A program made the position numbers and the translations under genes. This document shows positions 1-7,469 of a stretch of DNA of 9,997 bases, in pieces (position 1 is the first letter of the stretch; each line of letters begins with the position of its first letter). The stretch lies in NCBI GenBank assembly GCA_036502005.1, contig DASXZH010000004.1, positions 1 through 9,997 of the forward strand, read 5' to 3'. The notes under the pieces were generated by a model. That model searched no databases. It was given only the letters and a program-made list of their open reading frames with translations, and was not told where the DNA came from. Origin of the DNA: DASXZH01 sp036502005 (lineage in GTDB: Bacteria; Armatimonadota; Fimbriimonadia; Fimbriimonadales; Fimbriimonadaceae).

Positions 1-3000
1 CCAGCCGATGCCGTCTCCAACCGGAACATGGGCGTTAAAGGGACCATTCGCCACATCTGGAATGACCATGTCTATAAACTTTGCGGCTTCATCGGGTTTG
101 TTAAGGACAAGATAAGCCCGAGCAATGCGCAGCTCCGTATAGGGCGACATTTTGATGCCGTGCTGCGCTACTTCATCAAGATAATCTGCTTTATCGGCGT
201 TTGCCATGTTCAGCGCGCTTGCTAACAGGGCTCGATCTTCCCAAAGCTGATCCTGCTTATACATAGCCTGGGCCGCTGCGCAAGCGGCGTTGAAGATATT
301 GTCGGGCACCTCGATTGTTGTCTTTGCCAGCGCCAGGGCACTTAGAACTTCAGCGGTCACCTGCGAATTTGGCCTGGCGTGCTCCCAATAGCCCCAGCCC
401 GTGTTCTGCTCGTTTCGGGAGATTACGGCTAAGGCTTCTCGCACAACCTTATCGCCGTTGCTTAACCCGCTTAAAGCGGCAAGCTCCAATTGCTCAGCCG
501 CGATGGGCGTGATATAGCGTTCCGTTTTAAGGATCGTTTGCTCCTGATCCTGCATTTTCGCCTTCACTCCGGCCCAAATCTTCACGGTTGTTTTGGTCGC
601 CGGTTCGATCTTGTCTTGTGGTAGATCGAGAGTTGCCGTAGCCGAACTCGAAATCGTCCCTGCCACAATCTTGGTTACGACCACACCATCGGGATTCACC
701 GGCACTAACACGCGCAGCGCATCGGCGTAATCCTGCTTTTCTGTTTCGGGGACATCGGTGGCATACACTTCAGCGGTGAGCGCGGGAGGCTGGCTACCCA
801 TGTGATCGGCGTGAATATGCCATTCAACCGTAGCCGCCGAATTTCCCTTAACCATAAGGTCTTGATCCGTTGGGGAATCAAGCTTCATCTCTTCGGGCAC
901 CAGCCTTACATGAAACTTATGGGACTGCGCCGTTCGGTTGTTGATGGTGCCGATCAGCGTCAGTTGATCGCCTTTTACCATCTGCCTTGGCGTGGCCAGC
1001 CTAAGTGTTACGGGCCTAGTTGCGATCACCGAAACCTTGGCCGAGCCCACAGAGGTCTCGGCCGTAACGGCACGACCGGAGGCGTCCCAAGTCGTCAGGT
1101 TTCCTGGCATCTCAAAAGAGACAGATCCCTCGCCATTAGTATCGGTGCTCACAAATGCGTTCCAATAAGCCGTGTCTTCGAACCGCATGCGAACTGGCGC
1201 AACCGTGCTCACTCGCTGATAAGCACCTCCGGATAGTTCCTCTGGCGCGCTTTGGAAGGTCATAACATGGTCTTCGTGAGTGCCCCAGAAAGTGGTGTAA
1301 AGGTCCGCCGTGTTATCGGGCGAAACTGCATAGATGGCGTCGTCGATCACTTTTAGCGTCAGTTCGGCGGAGACCGGTTTTCCATCCTGATCGGTAGTTT
1401 TCACCTTGTAAGTGGCAGAATCGCCCGGTTTGTATTCCTTTTTATCCGGCGTTAGCTGCACGCTCAAGAGCCGCTTCTTATCGGGCAAAGGAAGTATCTC
1501 GCCACCGCTAAGCAGCCCGGTTGAACTCCATTGGCTGGCCCTAAGATAGGCGTTGGGAGACATTGTCGTGCTCGTGGGAAATTCCCAGGTCGAGCTCCCG
1601 GCCACAACCTTATAGTTGAAAATGTCCTGCCCTTCCAAGACCAACAGAATCGGCCGACCCCTTACGTTTGTGCTTACGTAGGCGCTGGCCGCATCCCCCG
1701 GCTTGTAACTCCGGCGGTTCAGCTTGGTTGTTAGAGTTGGGGCGACTTGTTCGTGCCCCGCCTTTTCGTTCGGTCCAACCACGTAGCTGCTCATTTCAGC
1801 GGTAGCCGTTCTGCCAGTGCCGTCGTCGGCTTCAGCTCGAATATCGATATCGTCTTGAACTTTCGCGGGAAGGTTCGCTATGGCCTTTCCGGAAGGGGGC
1901 ACTCTCACCTTTGTCCGCGCAACCTCGACCGTTTTATATTCCGCTTTCTTATCGTCCCAAACCTGGTGGGTCATGATAAGCGTGACCTCGGCCCCGACTG
2001 GCTTGCGATCCAAATCCACGGCGCGAACGGTAACCGGCAGCAACCTGCCAAGCGGCACGAAAATAAGGCTTGAACTCAGGCTCAATCGAATATTCGCGGC
2101 ATAAACGTTCACGGCACCGCTGCTCTGAACTTGTCGGCGCGAGGAATCGGTAGCCGTAACATCAATCGAATAAGTTGAATCCGGCGCTTTTGGGTCCGAC
2201 TTAATATCGATCACGGCTTCGCCGTGCTCATCGGTATGGGCAACATCTTCGGCAACAACCGCGTTTTGGTTGTAAGAATCATGCGGGTAAAGGTTGCCAT
2301 CCCCGCCATAAAACCACTGTGATTCGCCGTCATCACTCCAGAAATAGTAGGAATCGGCGCGGCGCACGATGTACCTGACTTCCGCCTGCTGAACAGGCGC
2401 GCCGAAGTAGTATTGCGCGCTAACCTTGAACTTAATATCCTGTCCCGCCAGGTATCTCTTTTCCAGTGAAACTGTTTCAACTTTGTATTCAGGCTTGCGG
2501 TATTGGGCAACGCTGAACGTGTGATACGCGTCTTGATTGCCCATCTTGAGGGCCAGTGTATACGCGCCACTCTCGGCCTCATCAGGGAGATCGAAAGAGC
2601 CGGCCACGCTACCGTTTGCGTTGGATTTGAGATTCAAGCGGTCGATTGGGTTGTTCTTCGGGTCCCTCACCTCAACTTGAACATCTTTGTTAGCGCTGCA
2701 CTTATAGGCGTTTCCTAAAGTCGTGCGAAGGATCGCCTTGAACAGCACTTTTTGCCCCGCCCTGTAGATCGGCCGGTCCGTTTCGAAGTGGGCTAGGAGC
2801 TTGCCATCGGGATCGGTTCCTTCTGCCTGAACTCCGGCGTAATCGTTTCCGCTTCTAATCACCACATTTCTTGCTCCGGGGGAAAGAGTTGTAAAGAAGG
2901 TGCCGTCGGGTTTGGTGGTGCCCTGAGCATCCGATTTCCCTTTCGAATCGAAAACCAAGATTTGTGCCTTAGGGATTGCTTGGCCCTTGACCGCATCGGT

Positions 3001-3462
3001 CACCCAAACGAGCAGATGTTTTGGCGATTCCTTAGTGATCACGGCCAGGTTGGTCACGTTTACCACCGCCCATTTCTGAACGCCGCTTCCGGAAATAACA
3101 AGCAAGTAAACGCTTGGCGGCAGCGGCGGTAAGTTCACTTGCCGCGAATAGTAGCGATCCTCCTGGTGAGGCGCAGGCACATTGTCCTTCGAAGAAACGG
3201 TAACTGGCCAACTGCGGACCGGTGCGCCTATCGCCTTCGGCTCTTTTTTCTGCAAGTCAGGAAATCTAAACCACTGGATGGGATCGATGTGAAAAGCAGT
3301 TACGGTTACCACCGGCACATTGCGGGTGTTGATGTTCACCCGGATTTTTGGACCAGGCGCTATGTTGCGACTTACCCAAATATCAACATCGGTCACCTTT
3401 TTCTGGGCTAAAGCCATGGAAAAGGCGACGACCAAACATAAAACACCAAAGATCCTTTTCAT
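1..3462 (-). CDS. Alpha-2-macroglobulin family protein, secreted, C-terminus beyond the left edge
   Basis: The frame is open from an ATG at 3462 to the window edge (1154 codons, no stop). Residues 1-19 form a Sec signal peptide ending ALA before QKK. Family landmarks follow in order: the macroglobulin-domain motif TDRPIYR (228-234), VIDDAIYAV (705-713), NLTTWDA (788-794), ATPRQMVKGDQL (823-834), and an alpha-alpha toroid segment with TGWGYWE (1021-1027). This family comprises large periplasmic or extracellular proteins thought to trap proteases. Most members carry a Cys-Gly-Glu-Gln thioester in the toroid. Here only about 60 residues separate the preceding beta domain (KIWAG, about 962-966) from TGWGYWE, and no C-x-E-Q is visible, so covalent trapping is unlikely unless the motif lies elsewhere. 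The start is supported by GAGAGG eight bases upstream and by an ATGA overlap with the upstream AMMECR1-domain gene, which suggests coupled translation. The family call is firm; the substrate is unknown. Confidence 0.92.
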   Translation of the reverse strand, partial: MKRIFGVLCLVVAFSMALAQKKVTDVDIWVSRNIAPGPKIRVNINTRNVPVVTVTAFHIDPIQWFRFPDLQKKEPKAIGAPVRSWPVTVSSKDNVPAPHQEDRYYSRQVNLPPLPPSVYLLVISGSGVQKWAVVNVTNLAVITKESPKHLLVWVTDAVKGQAIPKAQILVFDSKGKSDAQGTTKPDGTFFTTLSPGARNVVIRSGNDYAGVQAEGTDPDGKLLAHFETDRPIYRAGQKVLFKAILRTTLGNAYKCSANKDVQVEVRDPKNNPIDRLNLKSNANGSVAGSFDLPDEAESGAYTLALKMGNQDAYHTFSVAQYRKPEYKVETVSLEKRYLAGQDIKFKVSAQYYFGAPVQQAEVRYIVRRADSYYFWSDDGESQWFYGGDGNLYPHDSYNQNAVVAEDVAHTDEHGEAVIDIKSDPKAPDSTYSIDVTATDSSRRQVQSSGAVNVYAANIRLSLSSSLIFVPLGRLLPVTVRAVDLDRKPVGAEVTLIMTHQVWDDKKAEYKTVEVARTKVRVPPSGKAIANLPAKVQDDIDIRAEADDGTGRTATAEMSSYVVGPNEKAGHEQVAPTLTTKLNRRSYKPGDAASAYVSTNVRGRPILLVLEGQDIFNYKVVAGSSTWEFPTSTTMSPNAYLRASQWSSTGLLSGGEILPLPDKKRLLSVQLTPDKKEYKPGDSATYKVKTTDQDGKPVSAELTLKVIDDAIYAVSPDNTADLYTTFWGTHEDHVMTFQSAPEELSGGAYQRVSTVAPVRMRFEDTAYWNAFVSTDTNGEGSVSFEMPGNLTTWDASGRAVTAETSVGSAKVSVIATRPVTLRLATPRQMVKGDQLTLIGTINNRTAQSHKFHVRLVPEEMKLDSPTDQDLMVKGNSAATVEWHIHADHMGSQPPALTAEVYATDVPETEKQDYADALRVLVPVNPDGVVVTKIVAGTISSSATATLDLPQDKIEPATKTTVKIWAGVKAKMQDQEQTILKTERYITPIAAEQLELAALSGLSNGDKVVREALAVISRNEQNTGWGYWEHARPNSQVTAEVLSALALAKTTIEVPDNIFNAACAAAQAMYKQDQLWEDRALLASALNMANADKADYLDEVAQHGIKMSPYTELRIARAYLVLNKPDEAAKFIDMVIPDVANGPFNAHVPVGDGIGW

Positions 3463-4013
3463 CCTCGAAACCTCTCTGCAATCAATCTGTAAAGTGTGCC
3501 GCCCGATCCCGGGGGGACTCCCGCCTTCTTGTAAGCCCATGAAAGGCGCGTGCGTGGGTCTTTGCCTTCCCACGGAAGCACAACTCCCTTCCGATCACCT
3601 GATTCCAGCACGAGCCCATCCTCTGGCTTAAGCTGAGAAATGTCGGACAACGGCTCAAGATGGTCGACAATCGTGACCGTTACCAAATAATTCTTAAGCT
3701 GGCTCAACTTTAAAGGCGCGTAACGGGGATCGTGTTGGGCCGCGCCTCGCGCTTCCAAGACCACTTCTTCTTCCAGGCTCTTGGTTCTCGGCCGCAAATC
3801 TCCACGGCACCCTAAAATCTTGCCGCTGGACTCGATCGTCACAAAAACTGCCTTGGGCCCATCATGCGCAGAAGGGCTCGGAAGACTCGTGTGTTGTACC
3901 TCGGCCGATATTGCGCTCTTAGCCAAAGCCACCAAACTTGCCTGTTCGGGAGTGAGATTCTGAACGTTGGCGAGCACAGCGAAGACTAAGACTAGGACCA
4001 TACCACCACTCAT
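3459..4013 (-). CDS. AMMECR1-domain protein with an N-terminal export signal
   Basis: 184 residues. Residues 56-75 contain the AMMECR1 core: FVTIESSGK followed by LGCRGDLRP, matching the family's invariant LRGCIG-type loop. Further matches are ARGAAQHDPRYAPL (88-101) and KGVVLPW (142-148). The biochemical function of AMMECR1 domains is not established; they are usually cytoplasmic and stand-alone. Here the first 17 residues are hydrophobic (MVLVLVFAVLA after a four-residue head), which looks like a signal peptide or membrane anchor. That fits export together with the signal-bearing macroglobulin protein encoded immediately downstream. The stop codon overlaps the downstream ATG (ATGA). The ATG at 4013 has no clear Shine-Dalgarno; Met5 (ATG at 4001), preceded by GGTGGT, is an alternative start and would keep the hydrophobic stretch. 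A near-consensus promoter lies about 37 bases upstream. Family confidence is high; role unknown. Confidence 0.85.
   Translation of the reverse strand: MSGGMVLVLVFAVLANVQNLTPEQASLVALAKSAISAEVQHTSLPSPSAHDGPKAVFVTIESSGKILGCRGDLRPRTKSLEEEVVLEARGAAQHDPRYAPLKLSQLKNYLVTVTIVDHLEPLSDISQLKPEDGLVLESGDRKGVVLPWEGKDPRTRLSWAYKKAGVPPGSGGTLYRLIAERFRG
3471..3476 (-). promoter_or_regulatory. Ribosome binding site of the macroglobulin-family gene
   Basis: GAGAGG on the minus strand, eight bases before the ATG at 3462. It lies inside the end of the upstream AMMECR1-domain gene and supports this start as well as translational coupling through the ATGA overlap. Confidence 0.55.
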
Positions 4014-4049
4014 TGATTAGTGAAACGCACGAAAGATAAAAACGGCACG

Positions 4050-4077
4050 ATTATAAAATACTTGCAACGACGAACAA
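4050..4077 (-). promoter_or_regulatory. Sigma-70-type promoter for the AMMECR1/macroglobulin operon
   Basis: Read on the minus strand, TTGTTC (4077-4072) and a perfect TATAAT (4055-4050) are separated by 16 bases. The -10 box lies 36 bases upstream of the AMMECR1-domain ATG at 4013. Called by eye from the consensus; no transcription data. Confidence 0.6.
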
Positions 4078-4117
4078 ATCCCCGCGATGACGTACACTCA
4101 TATTAGGTCAAAACGTT

Positions 4118-4873
4118 ATGAAGCGGCTACTTGCATGGGTATTGGCGGTATCCCTTTGCCTATTCGGTTGTCAGGCTTCCAAACCGGGAAAGACCGATCT
4201 TTATGTTCTTGCCGCTGCTTCGCTGAAAGAGTCTTTCACCGACATAGGCACTCAGTTTGAGAAAGAACATCCAAACATTCAAGTGGTGCCCGTTTTTGCG
4301 GGCTCGCAAGATCTCGCGCTGCAGATCAAACAGCAGGCCCCTTGCGATGTCTTTGCCAGCGCCGACCTACGCCAAATGAAGGTCGCCGAAAGCTCATTCA
4401 GAATCAACGCGGCTAACGTGATTCAATTTGCTCAGAACCAACTAGCGGTTGCTGCCAGCGCCCACTCCAAAGTAAAAACATTTCAGGACCTGGCAAAGCC
4501 TGGGGTCAAAGTCGTTCTTGCCGACAGTAAGGTTCCGGCTGGGGCATATGGTTTATTGTTGCTTGCTAAGGTTTCCCCGCAATTCCAAACGGCCGTGTTA
4601 AAGAATGTAGCCTCTTACGAGACCGATGTTCGCTCCGTTTTAACCAAAGTCGAACTAGGCGAAGCAGACTGCGGAATCGTCTATGAAACGGACGAAAGAG
4701 TGGCAAAAGGAATCCGGGAAATTGCTGTTCCTGCCGGAGCTGAAGTTGGCTCGCAATACTACATCGCAGCATTGCAAGGGCCTAATATTGCTCTGGCAAA
4801 GCAGTTCGTTTCGTTTGTCATGTCCGAGAAAGGGCAAAAAACCTTGGAAGATCGCGGCTTTAAAGTGCGTTAG
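4118..4873 (+). CDS. modA: Molybdate ABC transporter substrate-binding lipoprotein ModA
   Basis: 251 residues. A lipoprotein signal peptide with lipobox LFGC places the lipidated cysteine at residue 18, so the mature protein is anchored in the membrane facing outward. Family landmarks are the AAASL binding-site segment (32-36), AGSQDLALQI (61-70; the family usually has GSS or GST, here GSQ), CDVFASAD (76-83), VPAGAYG (139-145) and ELGEADCGIVYETD (179-192). The protein binds molybdate, or tungstate, and delivers it to ModB. The start ATG has only a weak AGG ten bases upstream. The gene ends in a TAG at 4871, and the reading frame then continues uninterrupted into modB. The ligand is inferred from family; tungstate or another oxyanion cannot be excluded. 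Confidence 0.88.
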   Translation: MKRLLAWVLAVSLCLFGCQASKPGKTDLYVLAAASLKESFTDIGTQFEKEHPNIQVVPVFAGSQDLALQIKQQAPCDVFASADLRQMKVAESSFRINAANVIQFAQNQLAVAASAHSKVKTFQDLAKPGVKVVLADSKVPAGAYGLLLLAKVSPQFQTAVLKNVASYETDVRSVLTKVELGEADCGIVYETDERVAKGIREIAVPAGAEVGSQYYIAALQGPNIALAKQFVSFVMSEKGQKTLEDRGFKVR

Positions 4874-4957
4874 AAGCGGCGCAACAATCTAAAATCCATC
4901 ATCGCTAACCAAAAGAAAGTTCGAAACGACTCGGTTTGGCTGCTGCTAGGCGCACCC

Positions 4958-5683
4958 ATGCTCGGCTTTATGGCCTTTCCAATAATTGCTTTGGTTGTGG
5001 TGGGAGGCTTACCCAACGCACTGTCCGAGCTAAAGCGCCCAAGCGCCATCGAAGCGATCTGGCTGAGCATCCGAACCACTCTTTGGTCAGTGTTAACCAT
5101 TGCTCTTCTGGCCACACCGCTCGCGTACTGGATCGGTCGCGGGAACCGATTCTGGCATCGGGCAACGGAAGTTTTGGTCGAGTTGCCATTGGCCCTTCCT
5201 CCCGCCGCTGCCGGAGTTGCTTTGCTGATCGCTTTCGGGCGCGAAGGCTGGTTGAACCTGGGCGTTTCCTTTACCGAGATCGCCGTTATTCTGGCTCAAG
5301 TTTTTGTAGCAGCGCCATTTTTTATACGAGCGGTGACGGCTGCTTTTGCCGAGCAGCCCGATGAGTTTTACGACGCCGCCGAGTCCGATGGAGCTGGGCC
5401 CTGGGCCCGCTTCTTTACGATTGGTTTGCCAATTGCCTCTCGCGCTCTAGCGGGCGGCTTGGCCATCAGTTGGGCAAGGGCAGCCGGCGAATTTGGCGCT
5501 ACGATCATTTTCGCAGGCAGCTATCCGGGACGAACCCAAACCATGCCCTTGGCCATTTACTTGGGCTTCCAGATCGATTTTAAGGAAGCGCTTGCGCTTT
5601 CCTTGTTGCTGTTGCTGGTTGCCGTGGTTGGGTTTGCCATCGCTCAAGCATTTACGAGACGCGACATAAGGAGCATGCGGTAG
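4958..5683 (+). CDS. modB: Molybdate ABC transporter permease ModB
   Basis: 241 residues from the first available ATG. Hydrophobic segments lie at roughly residues 3-18, 41-60, 76-93, 107-130, 155-172 and 211-230. The EAA-type loop that docks on the ATPase is visible as FYDAAESDGAGPWARFFTIG (137-156), followed by LP (157-158) and by RAAGEFGATIIFAG (174-187), typical of ModB. It forms the inner-membrane channel for the anion delivered by ModA. The start is uncertain. The frame is open back to the modA TAG at 4871, and the translated upstream stretch (KKVRNDSVWLLLGAP) looks like a natural basic N-terminus plus the first half of helix 1. It has no ATG, GTG or TTG, only CTG at 4940/4943 and ATC at 4898/4901. 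AGG at 4948-4950 could serve the ATG at 4958. No modC follows. Confidence 0.87.
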   Translation: MLGFMAFPIIALVVVGGLPNALSELKRPSAIEAIWLSIRTTLWSVLTIALLATPLAYWIGRGNRFWHRATEVLVELPLALPPAAAGVALLIAFGREGWLNLGVSFTEIAVILAQVFVAAPFFIRAVTAAFAEQPDEFYDAAESDGAGPWARFFTIGLPIASRALAGGLAISWARAAGEFGATIIFAGSYPGRTQTMPLAIYLGFQIDFKEALALSLLLLLVAVVGFAIAQAFTRRDIRSMR

Positions 5684-5692
5684 AAAAGACAA

Positions 5693-6601
5693 ATGGACGC
5701 CAATGTGCGAATTGTGGAAGTCGGCCCTCGCGACGGATTGCAGAACGAGAAGACGCCAATCTCAACCTCGGCCAAGCTTGCCTTTATCGAGAGCCTGGCG
5801 AAATCGGGTCTAAAAGAGATCGAAGCGACCAGCTTTGTTTCGCCCAAATGGGTGCCGCAGCTAGGAGATGCCGCCGAATTATGGGCCCAGTTGCCATCCG
5901 GGCCGGAATACTCCGCCCTTGTGCCAAATGTTAAAGGCCTGCAGCGCGCGTTGCAGTGTGGAGTGGATCGGATCAGCTTCTTCACTGCCGCAAGCGAAGC
6001 GTTTACGCAAAAGAACATCAACATGACAATTGAGGAGTCGCTTGTCGCCTTTGAGCAGATTCTGGACGAGTTCCGCGAAGTGAAGCCAAATGGCCACGTA
6101 CGCGCCTATTTGAGCACCGCTTTCGAATGCCCCTATGCGGGGCGAATCGAACCCGAGCAAACTTTGTCTGTAGCCAGAAGGTTGGTAAATCTGGGCGCAG
6201 ACGAAGTCAGCGTTAGCGACACCATCGGAGTCGCCGTCCCAACCGAAGTAAGCCATCTAACAAAGCTCCTGCTAGAGCATCTGCCAAAAAATAAAATCGC
6301 CTACCACTTCCACGATACGCGTGGGACCGCGCTCGCCAACCTGGCAAAAGCGTTTGAATTAGGGGTTACAACATTCGATTCCAGCGCGGCCGGCCTCGGC
6401 GGATGCCCCTACGCCCCCGGTGCAGGCGGAAACCTGGCCACCGAAGACCTAGTCTATTTCTTCGAAAGAAGCGGTGTTCCTACGGGTGTGAACCTGCCGG
6501 AGCTTGCCCAGGCGAGCCTGCCGATACTTGAACTGCTTGGACGGCGCCCGACTGCGAAGGCTCAGCTTGCCGTATTTTCAGAGCAAAGAAACTGCCCATA
6601 A
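5693..6601 (+). CDS. mvaB: Hydroxymethylglutaryl-CoA lyase
   Basis: 302 residues, the usual length of the bacterial enzyme. It is a TIM-barrel HMGL-like lyase that cleaves 3-hydroxy-3-methylglutaryl-CoA to acetoacetate and acetyl-CoA, the last step of leucine breakdown. Landmarks are VEVGPRDGLQNE (8-19, with the catalytic Arg13 and metal-binding Asp14), FVSPKWVPQ (48-56), ECPYAG (145-150), SDTIGVAVP (175-183), YHFHDTRG (204-211, metal-binding His205 and His207) and the signature GLGGCPYAPGAGGN (234-247) with catalytic Cys238. All expected active-site residues are present. It starts nine bases after the modB stop, so it is probably co-transcribed with modAB although the functions are unrelated. 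AAGGAG at 5668-5673 is too far (about 19 bases) to be ideal. Its last 122 bp overlap the convergent membrane-protein gene. Confidence 0.93.
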   Translation: MDANVRIVEVGPRDGLQNEKTPISTSAKLAFIESLAKSGLKEIEATSFVSPKWVPQLGDAAELWAQLPSGPEYSALVPNVKGLQRALQCGVDRISFFTAASEAFTQKNINMTIEESLVAFEQILDEFREVKPNGHVRAYLSTAFECPYAGRIEPEQTLSVARRLVNLGADEVSVSDTIGVAVPTEVSHLTKLLLEHLPKNKIAYHFHDTRGTALANLAKAFELGVTTFDSSAAGLGGCPYAPGAGGNLATEDLVYFFERSGVPTGVNLPELAQASLPILELLGRRPTAKAQLAVFSEQRNCP

Positions 6602-7469
6602 TCACCAACACCACGATTACCAAAACCCCAATCGTCGACAGCTTCTCTTCCTTGTTCATTTTGAACTCGGGCAGGTTAACCAGTAGCACCGTGAGCCCAA
6701 TCGGGACGAGCATAGGGAGGGCTGGATACTTGATAATTAAGAGCATGTAAAGCAGCACGGCTGGCACCAAGCACAACACCGTGGCTCTGGATCGCAGTTT
6801 GAATCGGAACAGCGCCACAAAGAACATGCCCATGAATAGAAAGTCGGCCGGCCCAATGCCGCCAAGGACCTGAAGGGGGCCATGAGTTGGAGCTGCCGTT
6901 ACTTGGGGTATCGGCATGGCGACGGCCTGGAAAACCTGGGGCGCTTGCTTCAAGATTTTCTGCGTAATGCCAAGTGGAGTCAGCACCAGAAAGATATCGA
7001 AGCCGATGAGAAAGATAGAAACGGGGACGATTAGGTTTCGATCTTTAATAAAGCTCGCCAGCAGTGCCCCAAAGCCGACGCACCACATTGGGAAGCCGCA
7101 TTCCGCCCCAAGAGAGACGCATACTGCGGCCAAGAAGCCCTTGTTGTGCAGCATTTGCTGCCCAATTGCGTAGCCGATGCCGAAATGGATAAGCAGCCCG
7201 ATTCCAACGAAGGTTAACGCCGACCTTGAGGTCCAGCGGTAACGGCCAGCATAGTAAAGGGCAAAAATCGGTACCCCGATGAAGACGACCGTCGAAAGAA
7301 CGGTGCCCAACTTAACAAACTGAAGGGGCACCGATACGTAGCCTAGCAGCACTCTTAAAAACGAAAGGAGGACAAGGGCGAAAAAGAACGGCAGCAGGGC
7401 TGACGGCTCTGGGCTGGAGGCCTCTTCAACGAGCAGTGACTGTTCGTCTAATGTCTCTTCTGGTTCCAT
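6480..7469 (-). CDS. Presenilin-like multi-pass membrane protein, putative intramembrane aspartyl protease
   Basis: 329 residues with an acidic N-terminus and about nine or ten hydrophobic segments (roughly 24-47, 53-74, 83-103, 109-141, 146-167, 203-222, 229-246, 249-266, 277-297). Three motifs fit presenilin/SPP (peptidase family A22) in order and topology. First is FDIFLVLTPLG (157-167) with Asp158 inside a helix, as in the presenilin YD helix. Second is GPADFLF (206-212) with Asp209 at the start of the next helix, as in GxGDF. Third is YPALPMLVPIGL (248-259), the PAL motif that begins presenilin TM9, directly after a preceding helix. The Asp-Asp spacing of 51 residues lacks the long eukaryotic loop, like archaeal homologues. 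The third GxGD position is Ala208 rather than Gly, so activity is uncertain. A tenth segment and a Gly/Pro/Ser tail follow. The start overlaps the glycosyltransferase gene by 44 bp. The family assignment is mine by motif reading; a non-enzymatic relative is possible. Confidence 0.6.
   Translation of the reverse strand: MEPEETLDEQSLLVEEASSPEPSALLPFFFALVLLSFLRVLLGYVSVPLQFVKLGTVLSTVVFIGVPIFALYYAGRYRWTSRSALTFVGIGLLIHFGIGYAIGQQMLHNKGFLAAVCVSLGAECGFPMWCVGFGALLASFIKDRNLIVPVSIFLIGFDIFLVLTPLGITQKILKQAPQVFQAVAMPIPQVTAAPTHGPLQVLGGIGPADFLFMGMFFVALFRFKLRSRATVLCLVPAVLLYMLLIIKYPALPMLVPIGLTVLLVNLPEFKMNKEEKLSTIGVLVIVVLVIMGSFFALKIRQAEPSQSGAVQAVQVSAGSPGQAPAGSHP

Noticed and set aside
802..1236. 144-residue open frame on the plus strand
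   Set aside because: It lies antisense to the well-supported macroglobulin gene and shows no family motif; a shadow frame.
2211..2582. 123-residue open frame on the minus strand
   Set aside because: A different frame of the same strand inside the macroglobulin gene, whose own frame is continuous and matches the family.
4062..4106. Promoter for modA built from TTGCAA and TACACT or TATTAG
   Set aside because: The spacing (23 bases or more) does not fit a -35/-10 pair; no convincing modA promoter was found by eye.
4936..5364. 142-residue plus-strand frame overlapping modB
   Set aside because: Arg/Ser-rich translation without domains; modB in the other frame has clear membrane segments and the EAA loop.
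5644..6256. Two minus-strand frames (125-126 residues) opposite the HMG-CoA lyase
   Set aside because: The lyase has every active-site motif across this stretch; the antisense frames have none.
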